Shown here: positions 36,106-45,620 of the stretch, in pieces
Layout: each line of letters opens with the position of its first letter
How positions within the stretch are numbered: position 1 is the first letter of the stretch
From: Pseudoscleropodium purum
Taxonomy: Eukaryota; Streptophyta; Bryopsida; Hypnales; Brachytheciaceae
Assembly (NCBI GenBank): GCA_963969395.1
Contig: OZ017805.1
Coordinates: 124,001 to 188,000 of the forward strand
Length of the DNA: 64,000 nucleotides
Direction: 5' to 3'
The notes under the pieces: model-generated
Databases searched by the model: none
What the model was told of the DNA's origin: nothing
Seen by the model: the letters and a program-made list of their open reading frames with translations, nothing else
Program-made: the position numbers and the translations under genes

Positions 36106-36920
36106 CTTGGGAAGCAACACTAAATAAGAACACTAGGTGACCCCCAGACCACTGCCATCAGTTTGTCGTACTCTCGACGACCCCTCTCCTCGCACAGCAT
36201 TCTTTTTCCAATCTTCCGTTTTACATTTTGGCGGAAGGACTTGAGCCCCACGTCCCGGCTGCCGTGCAATTGTCAGAACCAGAGAAGTAGGACCCCTAGA
36301 AGAAACGTGTCCCTGTCACCATTCCCTCGATTACTCCAAGGATCCACTAATATGACATTCTCTAGGCTATTCATGACATGCTTGCGAGGACTGTCGTCGA
36401 CAATGATTGTATTATCCAGCGAGAAGGATCCCTGGAAGCCAGGAGTGAGGAATTCAACATTTTTGAGGAACAAGTCCTTATTGGATCCAGGTTCCTTATA
36501 AGTGGTCATCCTTCCGAACTTATCCTTGCACTTGACCGTCTTACATGAGTCCTGCCCAAGAACTAGGAAGGGGAGGCTTCCTTCTCGGAAAAGGTATGCA
36601 CAAATTTCCTCCGTGGTAGACTTTTTCATGGAGCTCCATACGGAGATGATTGCTATTTTTTCTAACTCCTTCAAGAAGTGAGCGCAATCTGGATGGACGT
36701 AGACGGCTTTGGGCCCAACTACTGCAGCCACTACGGTAGAGTGAGGCTCTGAGTCTCGGTTAAATTGCAACCTTGACCCCTGTGACTTCCAATCCTCGCA
36801 GAAGCACAGAACGCCATTGAGGTCTAGGATGACGTTAATCCACTTGTCTGCCACCCCCGACCTCAATGACCGGCGCACTCCCTTGGATTCCTCCTCACGA
36901 GTTAGTGTAGGATCGGATTC
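36106..36920 (-). pseudogene. Element A block 4: FCP1/SCP-like HAD phosphatase domain
   Basis: Starts after a clear acceptor (TTTCTTGTCAG) and reads through the motifs of the FCP1/NIF (HAD-superfamily) phosphatase domain in order. These are ILDLNGVLC (motif I, with Asn at the second Asp position, as in many plant FCP1-like proteins), HPDCAHFLKELEKIAIISVW followed by SS (motif II region), and DNTIIVDDSPRKHV (motif III). Such proteins dephosphorylate Ser/Thr, classically in RNA polymerase II tails. A TGA interrupts the frame after LLLWF at 36273; translation resumes as QLHGSRDVGLKSF up to a TAG near 36126. Both stops are one C-to-T change away from CGA or CAG. The domain is not visible in element B, so it may be a captured host sequence. 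Being split by a stop, it is probably not functional as it stands. Confidence 0.65.
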
Positions 36921-37485
36921 CTGACAAGAAACGTAGGAGTTTGAGGCCAGTTACGATCGTGAAACTGGCCGAGATGGGGAACCACGTAAAATCAACCAGG
37001 AAAGTATGCCACAGGATCGGCAAAACCATGACTGAAGATGAGAGAACCGTCATACCTTCGGTACTTGAGCATGTGAAGGCTTCTCATGTCCTTCACAACG
37101 CGTTAGCGAATGATCCCGCAATGCAATGTCATCACCGATTTCCAAAGACATGGGATGATTCAAAGGTTCAGCGTCCTCAATCAGGAGGGATGATTCCGTT
37201 GGCACCTAACAGTGATCGATAGGATACTCAGACTCTGGAAGCGATTCTCTAAGATTTGGAAGGCCTGTGATTTCAAGTGGAGGCAAGAATACATGTAAGT
37301 GATATATTACACTGTCACAAACAACAGATTTACAATTTGGAAAATGCGTCCACTTTGGTTGACGCTATTCAGACTAGAAGTACATCAAAAATGAGCACTG
37401 TATCTGAAATGAAAACTACAGGTACTCTTCTACGATACAGATTAGCGCGATCTGCGCTAAAACTACAACATAAAACACTAAGTTT
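36921..37485. other. Gap between blocks 3 and 4 of element A
   Basis: No convincing coding sequence on the minus strand. An acceptor-like TTTTCATTTCAG near 37400 and another (TTGAAATCACAG) near 37270 suggest that one small exon may be hidden here. It contains one palindrome at 37441. The plus-strand open frames look like antisense noise. Confidence 0.35.
37441..37461. repeat. Element A palindrome downstream of block 3
   Basis: Arms ATTAGCGCGA and CTGCGCTAAA around a central T, just beyond the TGA that ends block 3. Confidence 0.75.
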
Positions 37486-38556
37486 TCATTGGGCAGAACT
37501 TGCTAGTGGATCTTCGGTGGGCAGGGCATCACTTCCAGGCGCCACCTTGGAAGTATCCATGGGCAGGTTCTGCCCAAGGCCTATCAATGACGTCTCCCCA
37601 TGCGCTTCTGCTCTGGATTCGAGGTGCTTCTCCTCTGCTCCGGCTGCCTCAGGATTCGTTGAAGAAGACGGGTAGGCTACATCACCCTCGCACGGGGGAG
37701 GGGGTGTCGGCGTGGGCGCTTCCGCAGGAAGAGGCGTAGCATCCTTGAGCAGATTGGAAGGACTGGAGGCATTGCTGATATTGGAATTAGATGGCTGTCC
37801 CTGCAACTGCAAAATTGGCTCTCCAGAGGAAGGCGGCAGCGTCGCAACGGGCTCGATACCGATCTTCTTGATTAGTATTTGGAGCATGTCCCTGTTCTGT
37901 TGGGAGAGCTCCTTGTTTGCCTTCGACTCCTCTCGCATCCACGCCTGAGTACTCTTGTGGATTTCTATGTTCGCCAGCCTTTCCTTTGCATTGTCCGCCC
38001 TCATCTGCGCCAGAGCCAGCTCAGTCTATTGCTGCACTAACTCGGTCTGTCTCTGCATGTTGGCTAGGGAGATGGCATTCTGCTGCTAGATCTCCACCAG
38101 TTGCTTAGCAATATTGGTGATCGTATCTCGCTTCCTCTTCTTGTCCGGCCGTCCCGATGCAATTGGAGTCCGCGGCGTTTGAGAGAGAGGAGGCAACATA
38201 GAGCTTGCAGACGACCCCGGAATATCTGTGGACGGACGATTGGTTGGTGTAGTCATCTCGTCCAGTCCCTCAATCCCGTCGTCTTCAAGCTCTTCTTCTT
38301 CTTCTTCCTCCTCCTCCTCAGAATCATACAGGACTTCATGAGAGACATGAGTCTGCCTATTCCTTTGCTGACTCAATGGGGAATTCTGAGCGGACCTCAG
38401 CTTCCTCCTAGAGGAGGAAGGGACTTCGGCAGAGTGGGTGGAGTAGCTGCTGTCTAAGAAGTCCGCAATGTCCAACATCATTGCCTTGGTACAGATATCT
38501 TCCCACCACTGCGACAACTCCGATGTACCCGTTACATAGACGTCCACCCCACTCAT
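37486..38556 (-). pseudogene. Element A block 3: acidic and Gln-rich protein with two in-frame TAG codons
   Basis: Begins ATGAGTGGG right after the acceptor TTTGTCTTTGACAG. Residues 1-60 read as a compact helical segment (WWEDICTKAMMLDIADFL). A long Glu run follows, then a Ser/Pro-rich part ending in a basic KKKRKRD-type patch (DKKRKRDTITNIAKQLVEI). The frame then meets TAG, reads QQNAISLANMQRQTELVQQ, meets a second TAG, and continues as a coiled coil (ALAQMRADNAKERLANIEI). Both TAGs fall where Gln would suit the helix, so each looks like a CAG-to-TAG change. The C-terminal third is Pro/Ser-rich. Function is unknown; nuclear localisation is plausible from the basic patch. Confidence 0.6.
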
Positions 38557-38607
38557 CTGTCAAAGACAAACAAAGGAGTTACGACCGTCATATCTTGCAA
38601 CATGTAT

Positions 38608-38717
38608 TTCAGCGCGACCCGCGCTGAACTGACATAGCACATACACACAGCAAATAAAGATACATATCACAGAATAAATGAAATCAGGAATTGCTATTCA
38701 GAGCGACTCGCGCTAAA
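38608..38717. repeat. Element A palindromes between blocks 2 and 3, two sites
   Basis: Sites at 38608-38628 (TTCAGCGCGA / CCGCGCTGAA) and 38697-38717 (TTCAGAGCGA / TCGCGCTAAA). Both fall in a predicted intron 38557-38736 with donor GTGAGC and acceptor GACAG on the minus strand. Confidence 0.85.
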
Positions 38718-38736
38718 CTGAGGCCACGGTGCTCAC

Positions 38737-40083
38737 CACCGAAGTGCAAGTCAACTTCCCCCCTATGAAGGCAGAGAAGACTGCCGTGCCCGCCCTTGCG
38801 AATGCCTTCACCAGCCAGAGATAGAATTCCATACGCAGTTCCATGTTATAAATTCTATACTCTAGCTCACTATAAGCACGGGCCTTCATATAGCGAGCTG
38901 TTTCGGGACAGTTGAACTCCGACGGAATGGTGACTTGATTGGTGTTCTCAGGGTGCTGCAAGAATATAAGGAACACCTTCTTTGGTGTCTTCGCGGCCGC
39001 AAGATCCCCAATCCTGTCATTTTTCCCTGCGCAGTACAAGGAGTAGTGAACAAGGTATTTGTTTAAATCCTTGTTAGACTCCATGAAGATCGTCACCTGA
39101 GCCTCTTCTTTCTCGTCCCCACATATGAAGAGCCACGACTTGACTTCTTCAAGTGCTGGCTTCTTGCTCTTTTGAAGTGAAGACAGAACTTCAAAGAAAA
39201 AAGGATTCTCCATCATAGAACTCTCCTTCTTCTCCACCCCTGGCAACGACCGGAAGTCTATAACCCCGAGAGATAAACGATTACTTGTCTCTGTAGTCCA
39301 GGACTTCATCGGCCAGTCCTTGTACTGGTTTCGGGCCACCTCATATGCCCGATAGTATGCCTTTGCAGATGGCCTTTCGAATTTGGCTTTGTGGTCAAAA
39401 AATGATTTAAACAAATCGTATGCGTCTTGGGACAACTCAGAGCACGTCTTATGCTTCGCATGCGTGCTCTTTACTTTGCCAAAGTAGGCTTCACCAGGTC
39501 TCTCAAGGAGGATGTCCATTGTCGCACTAGAGAAGAGGCGCTCTTTCTTAAACGCCTTCCAATTCTCGTTGATCACCTCGTTCCCTGAGTTGAGAAGGCC
39601 AAGGCTAGGATCAATCGCGTGAAGCTCCTTGATGACGAGATTCTTCCACTTACGGCGCTCTACCCACTCCTTGGTGCTGTAACAATCATCCTACACTGTA
39701 GAGATTGCCTTCACTGTCACCTTAGGATATGAATGCGTGCGCTTTCCACCCGTTTGATTCAAAAGGTGTTTCGCAAGCTTGGATAGTTCCTCATAGCTGA
39801 GATTGCCCAAGTGCTTGAAAAACTCCAGATTGAGTAGACAATTCTCGGGGCTCCAGCCTGCCCGTGCGTTAAACATCTTGTCGGTGTCGGGGTTAATTAG
39901 TTCCCCATGCGCGGCTGCAGAGATTACTTCACTCCACAGTTTATAGACGTCATCAGGTGCAGTAATCAGCCGCAACTCGTTCGTCAGCTTCAGCTTCTCC
40001 TCCCTCCCCTTAGTCTTGGAAATTTTCAGGCTCTTCACAACCTCAATCAGTGAAAATCTTACGTACATGGCCTTCTCAAACGC
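38737..40083 (-). pseudogene. Element A block 2: conserved element protein of unknown function, one in-frame TAG
   Basis: 449 codons between acceptor TTTTGTAG (ending 40084) and donor GTGAGC (from 38736), in frame with both neighbouring blocks. Conserved against element B: LINPDTDKMF, HSYPKVTVKAISTV, CYSTKEWVERRKW, VIDFRSLPGV and YRIYNMELRMEFYLWLV. A single TAG follows KAISTV near 39689. The first 120 residues include a possible helix-turn-helix-like stretch (LSYEELSKLAKHLLNQ), a guess from pattern only. The hydrophobic C-terminus may be a helix. I recognise no named family. Apart from the TAG, the sequence looks maintained as protein. Confidence 0.6.
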
Positions 40084-40174
40084 CTACAAAATAACATGAA
40101 AATCAGTTATATTATGCACTCGATCCAGATATTGAGAGATTGCAATATACCATAATCTACTCAAGGAGGAACAC

Positions 40175-40195
40175 TTCAGCACGACTCGCGCTGAA
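40175..40195. repeat. Element A palindrome inside a 120-nt intron
   Basis: Arms TTCAGCACGA and TCGCGCTGAA. The intron is 40084-40203 on the minus strand: donor GTATGCAG, acceptor TATTTTGTAG, joining blocks 1 and 2 in phase 0. Confidence 0.85.
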
Positions 40196-40203
40196 CTGCA
40201 TAC

Positions 40204-41646
40204 CTAGAAATTTTCGCGGTTCTTCTTGTTTTCAACTGTCCGCCGACTGATGGTAACAGCTCCCACAGATTTTGCTGGAGTGGGATTCTTTGGTCTTCCC
40301 ATTGCCTCCCATACCGATCGAGCTCCTAAAATATTAGTCGCCCACGACGGCTGCACTGCCACAAAGTGATTGGTTCGATTGTAGTAGGCAGAGATACATC
40401 TGAGCGTCTCCGCATCCTTCGACCAAACAACGAAGCAGTTCCACCTGCGGAAGTGCTCTCTTTCTTCCGCATTCACCTTGTTCCTTTCGTCCAGCATAAA
40501 TTTGTTAGCTGCAACACTGTGTTGCCCGCTTATAATATAGAATTTGCCATTCTCAATATCCTCCCAGTTCTTGGGCATTGTGTCGTGCCCAACAGGCATA
40601 ACGCAAAGTGTCTGCTTCGTGCTTTTGTCGGGGATATTGAGCAGATAATTGACCATATCTTCGACAATGTTGTCCTGCTTGGAGCGTATATTGAAAGTTG
40701 CCGGTGGATCTACCAATTGGGAGATGTCAATCACTTTCTTCTCCCCAACCTTGAAGATGTATGCGTCCTCGCAGGTCGTCCAAAATTTCTTATAGACCTG
40801 GCTCACTTGCTCGTAGTTAGGTTTCTTCTCTGTTGCCCGTGAGTGAGGAACATTGGACATCTCGTCCGCATAGCTCCCTTCAGCGACCTCGGACACTTCA
40901 GAGTCCCGAGTGACCGGTTTCCATTCTGATGAAGATGGAGCATCCTTCTTGCCTTTCTTCTGTGGAGTTTTCTGTACACTTTTCCTCTGCCCCCGACTGG
41001 TACCTGACTGTTGACCCATGTTCAATTTTGAACCTTGACTTATGCCTTGGTTCATTATCTCCCTTGATACAGTGCGTGGTTGGTTCATTTCATTTTGCTT
41101 TTCCATCTTCCCCTTCAGCATGTAGAAGTCGTTGAATAGGAGCCGGACTTTGCTACACAACTTTTTCCAAGACAACGGAGTTCCGTTCGCGTTCTTCCAC
41201 TCGTTATTGTCCAATTTCTTCTCGAGCTCCTTCACTTCGTCTCGGTATGGAGTTGGCTCGAGGTTGCTCAGGAATGGACTTAAGTTGAAGGGAATTAATA
41301 CCAAGTCGAGGCAGATAGCAAAGTGGTATTGGTCCCTTCTTGACTCGCCGGGTATCATTGTCATGCACTTGATTTTGATCATTGGATGGGCGTCAGCCTC
41401 GATGTCTTTGATCTTCTCGTGGAAAGAGAGTTGTAGAAAGCACTGTGATTTCTTGAATTTGTAGGAAAAGCAGAACTGGTTGATGAAAGGGATCGTGAAT
41501 AAACTCCATGCTTCTACTTCTTCTGGATCTTTGAAGACCCAGTACTCCCCTTCAATCAAGTGGTCTTCAGCAGTCTTGTCATCATCTATGAACTGCACAT
41601 CGGATCTCTTGAAGTACATCTCGAGCGCCTCCAATTGGTTTTCCAT
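40204..41646 (-). CDS. Element A block 1: ParB/DGQHR-like protein, 480 aa
   Basis: Starts at ATG one base after the acceptor TTACGCTGCAG. Residues 1-170 form an N-terminal domain of unknown type (EGEYWVFKDPEEVEAWSLF). Residues 190-290 are a basic, Gln/Ser/Lys-rich linker. Residues 290-470 are the part best conserved with elements B and C: FWTTCEDAYI, MVNYLLNIPDK, TLCVMPVG, WEDIENGKFYIISGQHSVAA, WNCFVVWSKD and WATNILGARSVWEAM. NGKFYIISGQHSVAA resembles the core of ParB/sulfiredoxin-fold and DGQHR-type proteins, which bind nucleotide and, in ParB, spread from palindromic DNA sites. The family assignment is my reading of the motif. The last codon before the donor is TAG where CAG/GTATGC would be the splice consensus, so this block probably once continued into block 2. 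Confidence 0.6.
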   Translation of the reverse strand: MENQLEALEMYFKRSDVQFIDDDKTAEDHLIEGEYWVFKDPEEVEAWSLFTIPFINQFCFSYKFKKSQCFLQLSFHEKIKDIEADAHPMIKIKCMTMIPGESRRDQYHFAICLDLVLIPFNLSPFLSNLEPTPYRDEVKELEKKLDNNEWKNANGTPLSWKKLCSKVRLLFNDFYMLKGKMEKQNEMNQPRTVSREIMNQGISQGSKLNMGQQSGTSRGQRKSVQKTPQKKGKKDAPSSSEWKPVTRDSEVSEVAEGSYADEMSNVPHSRATEKKPNYEQVSQVYKKFWTTCEDAYIFKVGEKKVIDISQLVDPPATFNIRSKQDNIVEDMVNYLLNIPDKSTKQTLCVMPVGHDTMPKNWEDIENGKFYIISGQHSVAANKFMLDERNKVNAEEREHFRRWNCFVVWSKDAETLRCISAYYNRTNHFVAVQPSWATNILGARSVWEAMGRPKNPTPAKSVGAVTISRRTVENKKNRENF

Positions 41647-41732
41647 TCTGCAGCGTAAGAAAATTCCGGGCTTCAGTCAGACCGGCAAAACACAAACCGA
41701 AGTCTCCGCAGTTCTTGAAAATAATGATGCAT

Positions 41733-42552
41733 TTCAGCGCGATTCGCGCTGAAATGACATTTATAGCGTTCCATTATGGTCTTACTATTACAGGCTTTCT
41801 GTAAATATTATAGAAATTTTATAGAAGATGAATTTACGCACATATTTTTGAGTCTCTCATTCAACCACTGTTTTTTGTGGCGGCGATTGTCAGATTCATA
41901 TTTGTTTTTGGTGACACTGTGAGTAATTTCATCCGGTGGAATAACTTTTCATCATTTTCTCCAATTGCATATTAGTGCGACTCGCGCTGAACTGCTTTAT
42001 ACGTTGTTATCGTTGTTTATTATTTGGTTTCTGAAACTTCCTTTGCTTTGCTTTTAAGATCATAGAATGTCATTTCAGAGCGGCTCACTCTGAATTGTAT
42101 CCTATTTGTATGCGGATGGACTTCTCTAGTAATGTATTTCTTGGAATCATTTCTGTTCCTCTACCTGAGAAATGAATTGGTAATGTAAAGCGTTTAGTGC
42201 ACAATTAAGAATTCGTCATATTCTATTTCTAGAGAATTTGATAGGAAATGGAATGAGTTTTATGAATATATTATGTCGTAGGAATGGTGATGATTGACAG
42301 TTTAGCGCGAGTCGCGCTAAACTGCCTTACTGTTTAGTTTTTTACTACTGCTTGAATCTCTGTTCTTTGGGATGCCCTGGTATCGATGATTGACAGTTTA
42401 GCGCGACTCGCGCTGAACTGTCGTGCATCTTATATACAGCATGTCATATCTGTGCAACCGCTGTTCGTGAGTTCCAGTTAAGTTTATGAACTAACGTCTG
42501 CGATGTTAGTTAATAGTGGAGCATGTGTCATTTCAGCGCAAGCCGCGCTGAA
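41733..42552. repeat. Element A palindrome cluster 1, six sites in the leader intron
   Basis: Sites at 41733-41753, 41971-41991, 42074-42094, 42301-42321, 42397-42417 and 42532-42552. The ideal form is TTCAGCGCGA-N-TCGCGCTGAA; the site at 42301 is a perfect dyad, TTTAGCGCGA / TCGCGCTAAA. Start-to-start distances are 238, 103, 227, 96 and 135. All lie within a predicted intron 41648-42778 upstream of block 1. Confidence 0.9.
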
Positions 42553-42861
42553 ATGACAAATGCTAGGATTCAGAATGGATTATAGTTTGGTAAATTCCTC
42601 TTTCATTGCTTTCATTTTAGGGTTTGCCCATATTCATCTGAAGGTTTAGGGCTAGGGTTACTACTTCTATCAGAATGCTTACTTCTCTATCTAAAAAGTC
42701 AACACCAACACTGTAACTATAGAGAAGCATTGCAGATCATACTACAGAAGGGGGAAAAAAAGGGATGACGGCAAGTACCTGGAATGGAAGTTCGGATTTG
42801 CACTGGAGATTTGCTCTACAGAACTGCACAGGTCATACACGAACGAGCACTAAGAGCCAGG

Positions 42862-42884
42862 AACCCTAAACCCTAAACCCTGAA
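42862..42884. repeat. Telomere-like motif in the core of A
   Basis: Three near-perfect CCCTAAA units (the last reads CCCTGAA), lying in a probable leader exon of the leftward gene cluster. Confidence 0.75.
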
Positions 42885-43661
42885 TTATGAACTGCTGTTG
42901 ATCAAGCGCTGCTGACTTGATCAAGAAACTCTGAAAACAGAAACAACATACAATAAACAACATACAATAAACAAGAAAACAGAAACAACATACAATAAAC
43001 AAAGAGGAATGAAAGCAAAACCTCAGCAAACTTACCAAAGTGCCAATCGTAACTCGCTGCACGCAATCCAGCAATTTCTTCTGAAAATTCCAAAGTCTCG
43101 TAATCAGTAAATTACATGCAGACGCCGGATCGAAACAAGAAGCATGAAAACAATGAAAACAACTGAACACAAACAATAAAGTGATTGCTTACGAAGTGAG
43201 AAGCAAGGACGGAAATGAAAGAAAAAATACGGAGCAAAACAAGGTAAAAAAACAAGCACGAGGAGGACCAGCACGACCACAACCAATACTCAAAGTCGAA
43301 GCAAAACCGAAGTACCTGAGAAAGAAACCACCACCAATCCAAGGCAATGCTCCGTCCCTGCACGCAATTTTCGAGCGTGCTCCACGAAATCCTCACTATA
43401 CACGGAATATCAAAGCCTCGTACCGCTCTTGAACCGAAAAATCCGTCACCAAATGCCAATGCAATCTACACTGAAGACTACAAGAGATTGATCACGCACA
43501 AACAGACTCGTTGCTTCCGGAGCAAAACCCTAACTGAACGTCAATTGGAGCGGCGACGAGGAGCAACACAGAGGAGCGACACAGAGGAGCGAGACGACGA
43601 GCGAGACAAAAAAAAAGCAGCACAGTGGAATGCAAACCCTAGTGGCCACTCACCTAATCCC

Positions 43662-43850
43662 GTACCCGCCTTCCCAGACCCTCCCGTACCCGCCTGCCCA
43701 GACCCGCCTTCCCTCCCATACCCGCCTTCCCAGACCCTCCCGTACCCGCCTTTCCCATACCCACCTTCCCATACCCGCCTGATCTTAACTTCCCGTACCC
43801 GCCTTCCCATACCCGCCTGATCCTAACTTCCCATACCCGCCTTCCCATAA
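43662..43850. repeat. GC-rich minisatellite
   Basis: Repeated CCCGTACCCGCCTTCCC and CCCATACCCGCC units with a longer duplicated segment (GATCTTAACTTCCC). It is composed of only a few words and gives spurious Gly- or Pro-rich open frames on both strands. Confidence 0.85.
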
Positions 43851-44759
43851 CATTGAATAATAATTATTCTTACTACAAAGATATTAATAACTATGCCATA
43901 ACAATTTTTAATTATTGTTTTCACCCAAAAATACTTCAAATCTTTGGATTCATATTGTAACCCCTTATTGTAGTTTAGGATCTCATATAGTAATTCTACC
44001 ATTTAGGTTTCATATATAACTTCTTAATAGGTTTTGTTATGTATCCTTAATAACATGTTGAGGTTCACACAACTCTTTCAAGTGCGTATCATTATTATTC
44101 TTCATACACAAATTGTAGTATAATGTTTACACCGAATATAGAGAACTCTGTTTGCCCACATTTTTAATTTTGTCGATGTTTGACACTAAATTAGTGCTTT
44201 AGGTTACAATATGGAGGAATTTGTTGAATTTTTTAATTGTTCTAGCCAAAATTTTTTGCTTTCAAAATTAGAAAGTATATTTATGTGTTAGGGATATACA
44301 ATCAATATTAGTATTCTTTTAATATAAAATTCATAGTCCACAAATAACAATTGCATTTGGTTGAATTTCATTTTGTGCAATTGTTTAGAAAGAGCTTAAC
44401 TACTTTTTGAATGGAATGCATGCTTGAAAGTAACACAAAAGATAGAAGAATTTATTATTTTAATCACAAGTCATTTTAAGAATTATTTTTTATGAATTTG
44501 GAGTGTTCTTATCCTTTGCAAACACTATCCCATTGAAAAAAGAACTTTTTAATTAAATTATTTTCATAGAAAAGATTGACTTACTTTAATTATTTTTGTA
44601 AAAAGTATCAACATTTAAATAAGTAGGCACCATTAAATGCAACAATCATTCAATGGTTACTTCAATATTCATTCAATTGATTTAAATACTTGTGTAAATC
44701 AATTCAATGACAAATTTCAATTTTTAAAATTGTTTTTAATCTAAACTCTTTGCTATTTC

Positions 44760-45620
44760 ATACAACTTCATTGGGGGGTTTTCCATCTATTTTGCATGGC
44801 ATTGTTTGATAATTTTATTCATTTCATTCTTTTAAATTCCTAAAATCTTTTTTAATTTGAATCTCAAATAACAAGTTTAGAGTAAAAAACGATATGAATA
44901 CAGTTTCCATAAATTGTAACAATTCTAATTATTTAGAATCCATTTGGTTATAAATTCTATGTTCATTGTGGTTTTAGAGTGAATAATTGCAACCAAATCA
45001 AAGTGAATATTTCAATGTGGATAAAAAAATAAAATTTATTCATTATTTTGTAGCATGCCAATTCCTAAAAATATCACAACTTTTTTGCAAGGTTTTTTTT
45101 GCATCTTCCATAGCATTGTAGGACAATACAAAATCAAGTTTAAGAAAAAAATATTTTGATTATGAATCATTTGACTTCATTATCTAATTACAAGTGAATG
45201 AAAGAAATATGAATGAAGTTGCTATAAAATCATTCAATTTTGAGTAATTATTTCAAAGGTGTATGGTTAGTTTTTAAATGGCTTTACATTGAATTTCTAA
45301 GACATTGTGGTTTAAAAAAAAAAGTACAACAAAGTGAAAAAACAAGAATTCCATGTATGTAAAATTTAAGAAGACATAGTTTTATTTTGTTTCTTTCCTG
45401 CATGCCAACTCCCTAAATATTTAAATATTTTCAATTATAATTATAAGACCTTTTACATACAAATTCTATAACATTGTAGGTCACTTAGAATAATAAACTA
45501 AAGTACAATAAAATTTAAAGGCTTCACTTTGTAGAAACTAGAAAGTAGTCATGACTCCACACCATGACATTTGTAAAGTACTAATAATGATTCTATTTCA
45601 TGAAATTCATTAAATAATAG
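44760..45620. repeat. Diverged tandem repeats of about 175 bp in the core of A
   Basis: The word ATTCnATAnCATTGTAGG recurs near 44953, 45108, 45295 and 45465. GCATGCCAATTCC at 45053 recurs as GCATGCCAACTCC near 45400, two periods later. The units have diverged strongly, so the boundaries are approximate. Confidence 0.4.

Noticed and set aside
38020..38090. In-frame TAG codons in Gln-rich context as evidence for a code reading TAG as Gln
   Set aside because: TAG and TAA act as ordinary stops elsewhere (for example the end of the intact 552-residue ORF), and TGA breaks occur as well; CAG-to-TAG decay explains the pattern better.
36163..38457. Several plus-strand open frames of 80-130 residues
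   Set aside because: Antisense of the conserved minus-strand blocks of element A, which have homologues in element B.
40366..41464. Plus-strand open frames of 110-158 residues over block 1
   Set aside because: Antisense of the 480-residue block 1, whose protein sequence is conserved in B and C.
41733..42552. CRISPR array
   Set aside because: Spacing is irregular, repeats are variable dyads, and the gene structure is eukaryotic.
43347..43848. Pro-rich and Gly-rich open frames on both strands
   Set aside because: Produced by the GC-rich minisatellite; low complexity with no homology.
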